A stretch of 60,063 nt of DNA from Myxococcales bacterium FL481 (GTDB lineage Bacteria; Myxococcota_A; Polyangia; Nannocystales; Nannocystaceae): assembly GCA_006508105.1 (NCBI GenBank), contig QKPP01000322.1:1-60063 (forward strand). Direction: 5' to 3'. Position 1 is the stretch's first letter. The number at the start of each line of letters is the position of its first letter. The notes beneath the pieces were generated by a model. The model was given only the letters and a program-made list of their open reading frames with translations, ran no database searches and was not told the origin of the DNA. Of this stretch, positions 18,913 to 28,090 are shown piece by piece. The position numbers and the translations under genes were made by a program.

Positions 18913-19386
18913 CGTTTCGTCCTTTCTGAGGGAGCTCGGCGATTCAGCTGGCGGGTCGGCGGCCGGTGCTGCCTGAGGCGCGTGGCTTCACGGTGGTCCT
19001 GATTATTGCCGATCGTCGGCGGCAGGACAGGCCTCGCTGGCCGCCAACCACGCCGCCGGTTCTGGTTTGGTCGCGGATCCACGTGGCTTCGCCATGCGAG
19101 TCTGAGCGCGGGGTCTCCGTGTCGCCGTTCGAGTGCGACGCGAGCGAGACGTTGGAAAGCTTCCGTCAAGTTGGGCTCCGCGACCGTATCGACGCAGCTC
19201 AACTGGGACGTCGCCCGCCACGAGTCGGTACGCCCCGGTACGCCCCGGTACGCGCCAGGACGCCACGGTACCAGCTGCGTTTCGCTACGGTTCGACCACG
19301 TCTTGAACTGGTTTCAAATGGCGTAAACAAAGCGAGATCCGGTCGCGTTGCGGGCGACGCACACCCCGGCATGTAAGTTGTTCCCG
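18913..19386. other. Intergenic region between namZ and the peptidoglycan block
   Basis: About 470 bp upstream of a strong rightward promoter and of the leftward namZ gene. Apart from the 10-bp repeat array at 19227-19272 it has an AT-richer stretch at 19290-19386 and a small inverted repeat TTGAA-CTGGT-TTCAA near 19303. No credible gene. Confidence 0.55.
19227..19272. repeat. 10-bp phased repeat upstream of promoter
   Basis: Units GGTACGCCCC (19227-19236 and 19237-19246), GGTACGCGCC (19247-19256), a degenerate AGGACGCCAC (19257-19266) and a final GGTACC. GGTAC therefore recurs at 10-bp steps, about one helical turn, 115-160 bp upstream of the -35 box at 19387. It could be a phased protein-binding array or simple slippage. 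Confidence 0.7.
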
Positions 19387-19416
19387 TTGACACAGTTCAC
19401 TACTTGTCTCTATGCT
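19387..19416 (+). promoter_or_regulatory. Housekeeping sigma-70-type promoter
   Basis: A perfect TTGACA at 19387-19392, an 18-bp spacer and TATGCT at 19411-19416. Transcription should begin near 19423, about 55 bp before the TTG start at 19479. This is the clearest promoter in the window and supports the choice of start for the downstream gene. Confidence 0.8.
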
Positions 19417-19478
19417 GCCCCGCTAGAATCGGGCTTTCGTTCGATTCGCCTCTGCCGCCAAAGCCGGGGGACTGGACC

Positions 19479-20783
19479 TTGAGCACACCCAAAAAATCCG
19501 GAAAAGACCTCAGCGCACTGAAGGCGCGCCTCGCCAAGAAGACCGGGCAAGCCCCGCTTGGTGGACGGCCGGCCGCCTCACCGCTCTCGCCACCCTCGCC
19601 ACCCGCGGCCGCGCAGCCTCCGGCTCCCGCGAGCCCTCCGGTCGCGGCTCCGCCCGAGCCGGTTGCTACGCCGCCGGTCGACCCGCCACCGCCCGCCGCC
19701 GCCGAGCTCGCGGCTCCGGATCCGCTGGCCGCCCCCGAGGCTCCTGCGGCCCCCCGGCCCGAGCCCCCAGCCCCGGCCGCACCGCCATCGACCCCAGCCG
19801 CGCCGGATCTCGCTCCCGCAGGTCTGGCGGCGGGCAAGGCCGCGGCCGGAGGTGGCGAAGCGCCCTTTGGCGGTGGTGCGGCGTTTGATCCCGACGCGGG
19901 TCTCATTGCGGATGCGGGCGTGGACGTCGCGCCGCGCAAGTCCACCGGCCTGATCGCCTTGGTGGCCGCGGCTTCCTTGTGCCTTGGCGCCGCGTTCGGC
20001 TGGCTCGGTCGCAACATTTCCGACACGAACGCTCGCATCGACAGTGCGAAGCGCAAGGGCGCCGAGATGGCGGCGGAGGTCGGCAAGGTCAAAGACCGGC
20101 GCTCGCGCATCTCGCTCGGCATCCAGGATGTCGAAGGCAAGCTCGCAGCAGATCCGGCCAAAGGCGCGGCCGCGCTCGCCGAGCTGGTCACGTCGAACCT
20201 CAAGGACTTCCCGCGCGCGGACGCGCTGTTCGGGTGGCAGCTGGCTTCGATGCACCCGCAGTCGATCGGCTCGGTGTTCAAGCTGTACGAAGAGGCCAAC
20301 GGCCTCGCGCTCGACCTGCCGTATCTCGCTCAGTACGTCAACCTCAATGCCGCCGCGCTGAGGCAGGGGATGGCCGGGCCGCGTCGCTTCGCCGTCCGCG
20401 TCAAAGAGAAAGAGCATCAAGCGGTGCTCGTGGAGCACGTCGCAGACATCTGCAATCTCGAAGAGAAAACGCCGTGCGAGCCCGGCCAAGCCGCCAAGGC
20501 GGTGGGTCACTCGATCCGCGAGGCCATCGGCGGGGCGGAAGTCGTGCTCCCCAAAGAGGAAGTCATCCCGCTCACTCCTCGTGGCTTGGTCTTCAAGTAC
20601 GCCATCGGCGACAAGCCCGAAACCAACGCCGCCACGCAGTACAGCCGGTTGTTGACCAAGGTCAAAGCCCGGCTCGAGGAAATGAACAAGTACGAGAAAC
20701 GGGCCGAGAAGGCGCTTGAGCAGTACGCCCAAAGCCCGACGGTGAACGCTGACACGGCGCAGCCCGATCCCGGTGACGGCTAG
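19479..20783 (+). CDS. Single-pass membrane protein with Pro/Ala-rich N-terminus, upstream of PBP1A
   Basis: A 434-residue protein. The TTG at 19479 is preceded by GGGGGA at a good distance and lies downstream of the promoter; an earlier TTG at 19404 would fall inside the promoter. Residues 1-30 are basic (STPKKSGKD, ARLAKKTG), ~30-125 are Pro/Ala low complexity, a transmembrane helix lies at about 155-178, and the C-terminal ~250 residues are helical with a coiled-coil start and a partly alpha/beta body. A basic cytoplasmic tail and an external C-terminal domain are inferred. It overlaps the penicillin-binding protein gene by 11 bp, so a role alongside that enzyme is likely. I do not recognise a family. 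Confidence 0.75.
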   Translation: MSTPKKSGKDLSALKARLAKKTGQAPLGGRPAASPLSPPSPPAAAQPPAPASPPVAAPPEPVATPPVDPPPPAAAELAAPDPLAAPEAPAAPRPEPPAPAAPPSTPAAPDLAPAGLAAGKAAAGGGEAPFGGGAAFDPDAGLIADAGVDVAPRKSTGLIALVAAASLCLGAAFGWLGRNISDTNARIDSAKRKGAEMAAEVGKVKDRRSRISLGIQDVEGKLAADPAKGAAALAELVTSNLKDFPRADALFGWQLASMHPQSIGSVFKLYEEANGLALDLPYLAQYVNLNAAALRQGMAGPRRFAVRVKEKEHQAVLVEHVADICNLEEKTPCEPGQAAKAVGHSIREAIGGAEVVLPKEEVIPLTPRGLVFKYAIGDKPETNAATQYSRLLTKVKARLEEMNKYEKRAEKALEQYAQSPTVNADTAQPDPGDG

Positions 20784-23184
20784 TCGGCAGCTGCTCGTTC
20801 GCAATCCGGCAAAAGCCAGCCTTCTCGGCTGGCTTTTGCGTTACTACGCCTTCGCCGCTGCGGTGGCCCTGGTCGGTCTGTTGTTCGTGGGCCGCTCGGC
20901 GTACCGCTACTTCGCGAAGGATCTGCCGAGCATCGCCGAGATCGATCGGTTTCGTGCCACGGCGCCTGGCATTACCCGCATCGTGGCCGCCGACGGGACG
21001 TTGCTGGCGGAGTTCGCTCGTGAGCGGCGGATCTACGTCTCCATCGACGAGGTGCCGGCGCCTCTGCAACAGGCGTTCTTGGCGGCCGAGGACCGTCGCT
21101 TCTTCGAGCACGCCGGCCTCGATTGGCGCGGTTTAGCCCGAGCGATGGTGACCAACCTGCGCGAGGGAACGGTCCGCCAGGGGGGGTCGACGATCACTCA
21201 GCAGGTAGCCAAGGGGTTTTTGTCCCATGAGCGCACCCTCGCTCGAAAGGTCCGAGAAGCCATCTTGTCGCTGCGCATGGAGTCGCAGCTCGGCAAGGCC
21301 AAGATTTTCGAGATCTACATCAACAAGATCTTTCTCGGCCAGGGTGCGTACGGGGTCGCGGCGGCGGCCGAGCGCTACTTCGACAAGCCGCTGGCCGAGC
21401 TGACATTGGCCGAATCGGCTCTCATCGCGGGGTTGGCTCGGGCGCCGAGTCGGTACAGCCCGTCGCGTAGCGTCGATGTGGCCCGGGCCCGTCGCGCGGT
21501 GGTGCTGCAAGACATGGTGGAGGCGGGCTACATCGACGACGCGAGCCGGGCGGCGGCGGACGCAGAGCCGATTCGACTCGCCGAGCATCGTGACCCGTTT
21601 CGCTGGCGCGCGCCGTACTACGCCGAAGAGGCGCGGCGTCACTTGTCGCAGGTACTCGGCCCCGATGTGGTTTTGGACGGCGGGCTGACCATCGAAACCG
21701 CGGTGGACCTGCAATCGCAGGCGGCCGCGAGAGAGTCGGTGGATCGCGCGGCGCGGCGGCTGGACAAGCGTCAGGGCTGGCGCGGTCCTGTGCGGCACCT
21801 GCGGCGCGAGGCGGATCGAGTGGAGTTTCTGGCTCGCACCGCCCGCGAGTACGGTGAACGCGTGCGCGACGAAGATCGGCTGTTTCTCGGCCTCGTCACC
21901 GCCGTCGAGCGCCGACGAGCAGAGGTGAGGGTGGGCACCCTGCTCACCACCCTGCGACTGCGCAAGATGCGATGGGCGGCTCCCTACGACCGCAACAGCG
22001 AGATCAACGACGTGCAGATCGAGCGCAGCGATCGGGCACTGGAGGTGGGCGATGTCATCTGGGTGCGACCGTTTCGTCGAGAGTCGCGGCCGGACGTGCT
22101 CGAGGTGGCTCTGGAGCAAACTCCACGCGTCGAGGCGGCCTTGTACATGGTTGATCACGAAACCGGATACGTGGAGGCCATGGTGGGGGGGCACGATTAC
22201 GATCGCTCGCAGTACAACCGCACAACCCAGGCCTGCCGTCAGCCCGGATCCGTGTTCAAAGCGATTTACTACGCCTTGGCCCTCGACACACCGCGGTGGT
22301 CGATGGACTCGATTCTGGAGGGCAAGCCATGGGAGCCGACGGACGGCGAGACTTGGAGTCCGCAGAACATCGATAAGACGATTGATGGCAAGGTGTTGCT
22401 ACGCACCGCGTTCATCAAGTCCCTCAACACCGCGTCGCTGCGACTGTTTCTGAAGCTGGGGGCGCCGGAGGTGTTGGCTTGGTCGCAACGGTTGGGCATC
22501 AAAAGCGAGCTGATCCCTGACAAGGCGTTGGCACTCGGAGCCTCCTGCACCCGTACCGACGAGCTGCTGCGAGCCTTCGGTGTGTTCGTCCGGGGCGGTA
22601 AGACTTCGCCCACCCACTACGTGCGACGGGCCACGGACTCGGAGGGCGAGGTGGTGCTCGACCAGCGTCACCCCGCCGATCCGGAGCTCGACGTCGGGAG
22701 TCGTCTCGACCGGCTGGCCGCCCGTGCGTTGCAGCCGGCGGAGCAGGTCATCGATGAGACGACGGCGTTTCTGATCACCCGCATGCTCCGCGAGGTCGTC
22801 ACGCACGGGATCGGGTCTGGAGCTCAGCGGATCGGCGTGCCGGCGGCAGGCAAGAGCGGGACCGCGTCGAAAGGCACGTACACCACCGATACGTGGTTTA
22901 TGGGCTTCACCTCGCGATATCTCACGTCGGCGTGGATGGGAGACGACAAATACGAGCGGTCGTTAGGCGAACGCGATGCGAGCTACACCACGGCCACCCC
23001 GTTGTGGGCGGACTTCATGGCGAAGATCGTCAAAGCGGGCGATCGCCCGCATGGGCAGCTGCCGCTGTACCGGCCGCCAGGGATCACCGTCAAAGTCGTG
23101 GACGCCACCCGCGGTGGTCCGCCCATCCCCGGTCTGCCCCAAGCCACGGTCTACTACCGACGGGGGGCGGCCGGATCCCGCTAG
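20773..23184 (+). CDS. Class A penicillin-binding protein (PBP1A type)
   Basis: An 803-residue bifunctional peptidoglycan synthase. After one transmembrane helix (about residues 22-45) comes the GT51 glycosyltransferase domain with AAEDRRFFEHAG (catalytic Glu106) and GGSTITQQVAKG, then an OB-like insert and a transpeptidase domain with SVFK (Ser493, Lys496), SLN (Ser550-Asn552) and KSGTAS (from Lys694). It polymerises glycan strands and cross-links peptides at the outer face of the inner membrane. The GTG at 20773 overlaps the previous gene; it lacks a clear ribosome binding site and the first codons contain a terminator-like hairpin, so a later TTG (20836) is possible but would shorten the cytoplasmic tail. 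Confidence 0.95.
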   Translation: MTASRQLLVRNPAKASLLGWLLRYYAFAAAVALVGLLFVGRSAYRYFAKDLPSIAEIDRFRATAPGITRIVAADGTLLAEFARERRIYVSIDEVPAPLQQAFLAAEDRRFFEHAGLDWRGLARAMVTNLREGTVRQGGSTITQQVAKGFLSHERTLARKVREAILSLRMESQLGKAKIFEIYINKIFLGQGAYGVAAAAERYFDKPLAELTLAESALIAGLARAPSRYSPSRSVDVARARRAVVLQDMVEAGYIDDASRAAADAEPIRLAEHRDPFRWRAPYYAEEARRHLSQVLGPDVVLDGGLTIETAVDLQSQAAARESVDRAARRLDKRQGWRGPVRHLRREADRVEFLARTAREYGERVRDEDRLFLGLVTAVERRRAEVRVGTLLTTLRLRKMRWAAPYDRNSEINDVQIERSDRALEVGDVIWVRPFRRESRPDVLEVALEQTPRVEAALYMVDHETGYVEAMVGGHDYDRSQYNRTTQACRQPGSVFKAIYYALALDTPRWSMDSILEGKPWEPTDGETWSPQNIDKTIDGKVLLRTAFIKSLNTASLRLFLKLGAPEVLAWSQRLGIKSELIPDKALALGASCTRTDELLRAFGVFVRGGKTSPTHYVRRATDSEGEVVLDQRHPADPELDVGSRLDRLAARALQPAEQVIDETTAFLITRMLREVVTHGIGSGAQRIGVPAAGKSGTASKGTYTTDTWFMGFTSRYLTSAWMGDDKYERSLGERDASYTTATPLWADFMAKIVKAGDRPHGQLPLYRPPGITVKVVDATRGGPPIPGLPQATVYYRRGAAGSR
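20809..20839 (+). terminator. Intrinsic-terminator-like hairpin at the 5' end of the PBP1A gene
   Basis: A perfect 13-bp stem (left arm 20809-20821, right arm 20827-20839) with a 5-base loop TTCTC. The core is AAAAGCCAGCC / GGCTGGCTTTT, the form of a bidirectional Rho-independent terminator with a short T-tract. It lies 25 bp after the stop of the preceding gene but inside the predicted first codons of the PBP1A gene, so it may attenuate read-through into the synthase. Confidence 0.6.
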
Positions 23185-23229
23185 GCGTCGTCGAGCTCGT
23201 GGACGCCAGCCGTGGATCTGCACGGATCT

Positions 23230-23278
23230 CGCCGAACTATCGCCGAACTATCGCCGAACTATCGCCGAACTATCGCCG
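23230..23278. repeat. 11-bp tandem repeat at a convergent gene junction
   Basis: Four exact copies of CGCCGAACTAT (23230-23240, 23241-23251, 23252-23262, 23263-23273) and a partial fifth. The stop codon of the leftward gluzincin gene (23270-23272) falls in the last full copy. The unit is not a multiple of three, and the array otherwise lies between the convergent ends of two genes, so it is not protein-coding. Confidence 0.92.
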
Positions 23279-24931
23279 GGGGGCCGCTGGGTCGCGCCGA
23301 AGGTCGACGGGGTCGCCCGACATCCACGCGGGCAGTTGGCCGCGCAGCGGACAGTGTGCGAGTTCCGATTGGCGCCGTGTTTCATCAGTGGCGAGCACGG
23401 CGAGGTCGCAGTGCAGCATCGGGATGAAGGGGTTCTTCTGCACCGCCCGATCGGCCGGATCCCGCGCCGCGTCCTCCTGCCCGGTCATCAGCGCCGCACG
23501 GGCCTGGGCCTCGGCGAGGTTGGCATTGCGCGGGTCGTGCTTCGCGGCGACGTCTAGCAGGGGCGCCGCACGGTGGGCCTGGCCGAGCTCGAGCCACAGC
23601 TCGCCGAGGCGTCGCGCGAGCTTGGGATCGCGAGCCGCCTTGGCGCTGGCCTGGCGTGCCTTTTCGTACTGCTCGGCCGCGGCCGCTTTGTGGTCTCGCA
23701 GGGTTAGCAACACCCCGAGCCGAGCGTGCTGTCGCGCTTTGCCCCCGCCGAGATGCGAGAACACGTCGCCGAGCAGGGACGGGTCGACGCCATCGTCTCC
23801 GTCCTCGGAGAACCGCAGCGTCTCGACGTCGCCGCCTTCGCTATCGGCGGTGGCCCGCGTCATCCGTTCTTTCCAGCGCTGGTAGAAGTCGTCGAAGTCC
23901 GTGCCCCAAGCGACGCCGAGCGCATCCTCGGCTCGTTCGCCGTCGGTGACCCGGTCGATCAACGTGGTCAGTCCCACTTCCCCCCGTTCTTCCAAGAGCA
24001 TGCCGAGCATGGTTTCGACCTCCACGTAGGCCAGGGTCGCTCGTTCTTGGCTGGGTAGCATGGCGATCGACGGCTGCATCTCATCGAGCGTGACGAGGTC
24101 GTCGTTGACCAAGGCCCGATGCAACAACGCGGCCCGCGGGGGATCGAGCGGCTGGGGGACCGCGGCTCGCCACCGCGTTTCAAAGAGCTTGGCCAGGCCC
24201 TCCTGCAGCCACACGGGGGCTCGATTGCGTGTGCGAAGGGTCACGAGATAGTGCACGTACTCGTGCACGGCGGTGTCGATCCAGGCGTAGCCGTAGAGCA
24301 TGACCCGGGGGGTCACCATCATGATCCGCTGGTACTTTGTGACGCCCACGGTGCCCGTGGTGTAGATGTTGTCGAGCGACAGCGGGGTAATCTGCGCCAG
24401 TTTGGATGGCGCGTCGAGGAACTCGAAGCGAATGGGTCCCTGCGGACGGACCCCGAGATCTGCGCCGAGGTCGCGATAGGCCAGTTCCATGGCATCGAAG
24501 AGGTACGGCGCGAGCAGTTGGTCTTTGGCGTCGGCGAAGACGGCCTCGAAGCGCCCGTTGTCGCTGTGCACGACGATGGGGTCGGCGAGAGAGCTTCGCG
24601 CACCACGGGCGAGCGCCAAGAAACGTTCGGCGCGGGGCACTTCGCGCTCGTCGAGCGTCCCGCTGGCTAACAGGCTCGCCAGGGTGGTCTCGACGAGTTC
24701 ATACTTCGCCTCATAAAACGCCAGGATCGCGGCTCGCAGCTCGCGGGCGCCCCGATCGCGTACCGTGGTCAGTACGTCCCGGGCGTTGTCCAGGTCCCAT
24801 GCGTCCAAGTCCGCCTCGAAGGCTGCGATCGCGGCATCGTCGAGGACGTTACCGGCGCGCGCGGGCGTCGGATCGGCGCCCGGCAGGCCGACCAAGCTGA
24901 GTACGGCGAGGGCCCAACGCAAGCGCCTCAT
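23270..24931 (-). CDS. Exported gluzincin metallopeptidase (peptidase MA-like) with TPR tail
   Basis: A 553-residue protein with an N-terminal signal sequence cleaved near ARAG (residue 27). The zinc motif HEYVH is at 223-227, followed by WLQEGLAKLFE, whose Glu is the expected third zinc ligand, as in peptidase MA-type enzymes. The N-terminal ~110 residues and the C-terminal ~170 residues are helical repeat regions of TPR character (ARRLGELWLELGQAHRAAPL). It is probably periplasmic or exported. Its ATG overlaps the stop of the DUF4175 gene (ATGA), so it is the second gene of that operon and is likely to act with it. Substrate unknown. Confidence 0.82.
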   Translation of the reverse strand: MRRLRWALAVLSLVGLPGADPTPARAGNVLDDAAIAAFEADLDAWDLDNARDVLTTVRDRGARELRAAILAFYEAKYELVETTLASLLASGTLDEREVPRAERFLALARGARSSLADPIVVHSDNGRFEAVFADAKDQLLAPYLFDAMELAYRDLGADLGVRPQGPIRFEFLDAPSKLAQITPLSLDNIYTTGTVGVTKYQRIMMVTPRVMLYGYAWIDTAVHEYVHYLVTLRTRNRAPVWLQEGLAKLFETRWRAAVPQPLDPPRAALLHRALVNDDLVTLDEMQPSIAMLPSQERATLAYVEVETMLGMLLEERGEVGLTTLIDRVTDGERAEDALGVAWGTDFDDFYQRWKERMTRATADSEGGDVETLRFSEDGDDGVDPSLLGDVFSHLGGGKARQHARLGVLLTLRDHKAAAAEQYEKARQASAKAARDPKLARRLGELWLELGQAHRAAPLLDVAAKHDPRNANLAEAQARAALMTGQEDAARDPADRAVQKNPFIPMLHCDLAVLATDETRRQSELAHCPLRGQLPAWMSGDPVDLRRDPAAPRR

Positions 24932-27900
24932 TGCAGCAACTCCTCATAGTAGCGCTCAATTGGCTCGTCGTAGCCATCGGGCGGGTTTTCCCGCATCGCT
25001 TCCATCAATGCGTCGCGCAGCGATCGGTCTCGCTCCGCCTCGGTCGAGGCCTCCTGGGCCCGCTGCGGGGGCGGCGGGGGCGGATTGCTGCGACGCAGGC
25101 TCTCGATGGCTCGCTCGATTCCCTCCACGGCGTCCCGGCTGGCCTCGCCGGCGCCGATTGGGTCGGTCGTGCCGAACGCCCCCGCGGCGTCTCGCATGGC
25201 CCGACCGGCCATTCGCAACGCGCTCTGGCCCGGCGGGGGCAGCAGATCACCCGCCGGTGAACGTTGCGCCAGCTCGGACAGGCGCTGCTCCAGCGAGCGC
25301 TGACCCTCAGCGGCAGACTGCGAGCGCTCGCGTTGGTCAGCGGGCAACGCCGCGGCGGGTTGGGGCAGCGCGCGGAACAAGGCGGCTTGCGTGGCCCGGA
25401 CACGCCGCAGCAGACGCTCGAGGGCCTTGGCTTCGCGCTCCCCGGACTCTGCGCCAGCGCGGGCTTGCTCTAGACCGCGACGAGCCAGCCGAGCGGCGTC
25501 GAACAGCGCGAGCGGATCGGGGGCGTCGGTGTCCGCCAGGCGCTCCAATGCTTCGAGCTGCGCTCGCGCGTCTTCGTAGCCGCGCCGACCCTCGCGGCCC
25601 AACCGGGCGTCGTTGATCGCCTCGAGCGACCGCAGAGACGCTCTCGCTCGCGTGTCTGCGCCGCGTTCGGCCGAGAGATCGGTTTCTTCTACCAGCTCCC
25701 GCCAGCGCCGTTCGAGGCCCGAGGACTCGCGCGTGAGCTGGGTTTGATCGTCTTTGAGCCGGCTCAGTCCGCGGAGCAACTCCATCCGCGCCCGTTCCTC
25801 GGGGGACAGTCGGGCGTCCTCGTCCGACGCCGCCCGCTGACCGACCGCGTCCCGCAGCTGCCCGATCTGGTCGAGGGTCTCTCGCGCCGCCCTCAGCGCA
25901 TCTTCGGTGTCTCCCCGCTCCAAGCTCCCTCGCAGGTTCTGCTGCTTGAGCCGGTCCTCGATGGCCTTGAACGCGTCGAGGTTCATGTACTCGTCCCCCA
26001 CCTCCTTGCGGAGACGGGCGCGGGCGGAGGAAACGCGGCGCATGTCTTCGCGGATGCGTTGCTCGAGTTGGTCGATTTGTTCGCGTACGGACTCGTCCCC
26101 GGCCGCCAGCTTCTCGAGCAGTTCCAGCAGCTTTTGCTGCGACGCTTGCAGCCGTGCGAGCAAGCGCTCAAGGTCGGCCACGATCTGACCGTCCACCAGA
26201 TCGTCGAGGCGAATGATGTCGTCCTCGAGCTGGCTCACCTCACGCGGATTGTGGCGGGCGATCCGTTGCAGGAGCTTGGGGATCTCGCTGGGTCGGGTGG
26301 CCTCGCCTCCCGGCGGCAGTTGCTCGTGCAACGCACTTTCGGCGCGGTGCAGCTCATAGAGACGGCGATGCACCTCGATGAGAATCCTGACTTCGCGAGG
26401 CGGGACCATGCGATCGAGTGCCAGCGCGTCGACGGTATCGCTGATCCGGGTCAACAGCCCCTGCGCGAGCAGATGGATGTGTCTCGCTTCACCCAACAGC
26501 GCGTGCCGACGCGCGACATCGGCCTCGGCCGGGCGGGTGGTAAACGGTGCGGCGGTCATGCGCAGGGCCAACATGTCGACGGCACGATCTCGGATGCCGC
26601 GCAGACTCTCTACGTTGCGCGCATGCTCGCTCTCTTCGTCGCGGACCAGCAGTTTGTGCCGGGCGGATCGCACGACTTTGCCCGGCGGGTCGGGCAGCGG
26701 CACCAATCCTAGCCCCGGATCGTTGTCGCGGATTTCGATGAAGTACGTCAGCTCGCCACGGCGGTCGATGGGTACCGCGGCCAGGTCCCAGGTGGTGCGC
26801 TGCTGCCAGGCCCGGCGGCCTTCGCCGTCGCCGGCGGGGAGGCGGCGGCGCGTGCCATCGGCGAGCTCGTACACCAACGTCGCCGCTCCCAGCCCGAAGT
26901 CGTCTCGGGCGCGAAACCGGAGATCGATGCGATCGATCTCCGTCGGTTCGCGTTGGTCGGCGGGCAACGGCAAAAGCTCGAGCTCGGGGGGATTGTCGGG
27001 CTCGAGCTCCAAGCGGGCCGGAGGGGAGGTCGCGCGGGCCGTGGCTCCCTGGTCGTCGGCTTCGTCGAACAGCGCAACAGTCCACACGCCGGAGCTGCGC
27101 AGCACGAACGACCCCTGCCACCGCTGGTCCGCGGCTGGGGTCAACGTCACGACCGTGGGGGCTGGGGCTTGGCTGGGTTCCGGCGCGTCGTAGTTGACCA
27201 CGAGGCGGGCGACGTCGGCCGGTTCCGTCAGTCGCACATCGAGTGCGACGAGTGTGCCCGCCGGAGCGCGAAGGGCCCCGCTCGGGTTGGGGATCTGTCG
27301 GGGCGGTCGTCGCGTGTGCTCCGGATAGGTCAGCTCGACCTGAAGGGAAGACCAAATGGGAGTTGGCGGCCGGGGCGGGCGGCCGTCGACGCCGGAGCGT
27401 AGGCGATCCCACGCGAGCCGGCCCGCGGACGTCGCCGTCAAGCCGGCGGGCACGGCCACGGCCAAGAGCATCGCCACGGCCATCCGAGCCACCGGCAGCG
27501 GACGTACGAGGCTCTGCGGAGCCAACTTGCCCACCCGATCCGCGACACTTGAGACGTAGATCTCCGCCAGCTCCCGCGACTGCGCGGGCGGGAGAGCCTC
27601 GGGATCCTCGAGTTCCGCGGCCGCGAGGAGCTCGTCGCTCAGGCCGGGCGGTTCGGCCCGCCGCTCCCGGGCGAGCGTGCGCGCAGCGACGAGGACCGAT
27701 CGGTACTCGAGCCGCCATGCTCGCCACGACCACACCGCGACGCCCAACCCCCACGCGAGTAGGGCCGCCGTCCCCAGGTACCGCCCCAAGTCGCCGCGCG
27801 CGGTGGCCATGACCAGCGCGATCGCGCCGCCTCCGACCACCCCAACCCCGACCACGAGTCGGGCGAGGGCCACCACCACGGCTCGTCGTGCCGCCGCGAA

Positions 27901-27948
27901 GCGGACGAGGGCGAGAAACTCGGCGATGGGTGCAGGACGGGCCGGCAT
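24928..27948 (-). CDS. DUF4175-type large membrane protein with long coiled coil
   Basis: A 1006-residue protein. The first ~200 residues hold two adjacent transmembrane helices (about 25-75) and a third near 160-180. An Ig-like beta region follows (around VELTYPEHTRRPPRQ), and from about residue 430 to the end the chain is almost entirely charged helix with many Glu/Arg/Leu heptads. This layout matches DUF4175 proteins, which have no assigned function. A longer frame begins at 28149 but would overlap the divergent sigma-factor gene; Met at 27948 starts the conserved part. It is translationally coupled to the gluzincin gene. A periplasm-spanning scaffold or mechanosensing role is inference only. 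Confidence 0.8.
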   Translation of the reverse strand: MPARPAPIAEFLALVRFAAARRAVVVALARLVVGVGVVGGGAIALVMATARGDLGRYLGTAALLAWGLGVAVWSWRAWRLEYRSVLVAARTLARERRAEPPGLSDELLAAAELEDPEALPPAQSRELAEIYVSSVADRVGKLAPQSLVRPLPVARMAVAMLLAVAVPAGLTATSAGRLAWDRLRSGVDGRPPRPPTPIWSSLQVELTYPEHTRRPPRQIPNPSGALRAPAGTLVALDVRLTEPADVARLVVNYDAPEPSQAPAPTVVTLTPAADQRWQGSFVLRSSGVWTVALFDEADDQGATARATSPPARLELEPDNPPELELLPLPADQREPTEIDRIDLRFRARDDFGLGAATLVYELADGTRRRLPAGDGEGRRAWQQRTTWDLAAVPIDRRGELTYFIEIRDNDPGLGLVPLPDPPGKVVRSARHKLLVRDEESEHARNVESLRGIRDRAVDMLALRMTAAPFTTRPAEADVARRHALLGEARHIHLLAQGLLTRISDTVDALALDRMVPPREVRILIEVHRRLYELHRAESALHEQLPPGGEATRPSEIPKLLQRIARHNPREVSQLEDDIIRLDDLVDGQIVADLERLLARLQASQQKLLELLEKLAAGDESVREQIDQLEQRIREDMRRVSSARARLRKEVGDEYMNLDAFKAIEDRLKQQNLRGSLERGDTEDALRAARETLDQIGQLRDAVGQRAASDEDARLSPEERARMELLRGLSRLKDDQTQLTRESSGLERRWRELVEETDLSAERGADTRARASLRSLEAINDARLGREGRRGYEDARAQLEALERLADTDAPDPLALFDAARLARRGLEQARAGAESGEREAKALERLLRRVRATQAALFRALPQPAAALPADQRERSQSAAEGQRSLEQRLSELAQRSPAGDLLPPPGQSALRMAGRAMRDAAGAFGTTDPIGAGEASRDAVEGIERAIESLRRSNPPPPPPQRAQEASTEAERDRSLRDALMEAMRENPPDGYDEPIERYYEELLQ

Positions 27949-28090
27949 GTTCGCGCGAAGCGGAGCCTCGCTTGTCTTGGTATAACTGCCGCGTGGCCCC
28001 GCGTCACCGCTGTCGTGTTCCTCTTTCGCCGCTGCTGTTGCTGCGCGGCCGTCCGGTCCATGACGGGCGGCGCCGGAGCCCTCACGCCCC

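Noticed and set aside
23230-23278. CRISPR array
   Set aside because: The units are 11 bp, directly abutting and without spacers, so this is a simple tandem repeat.
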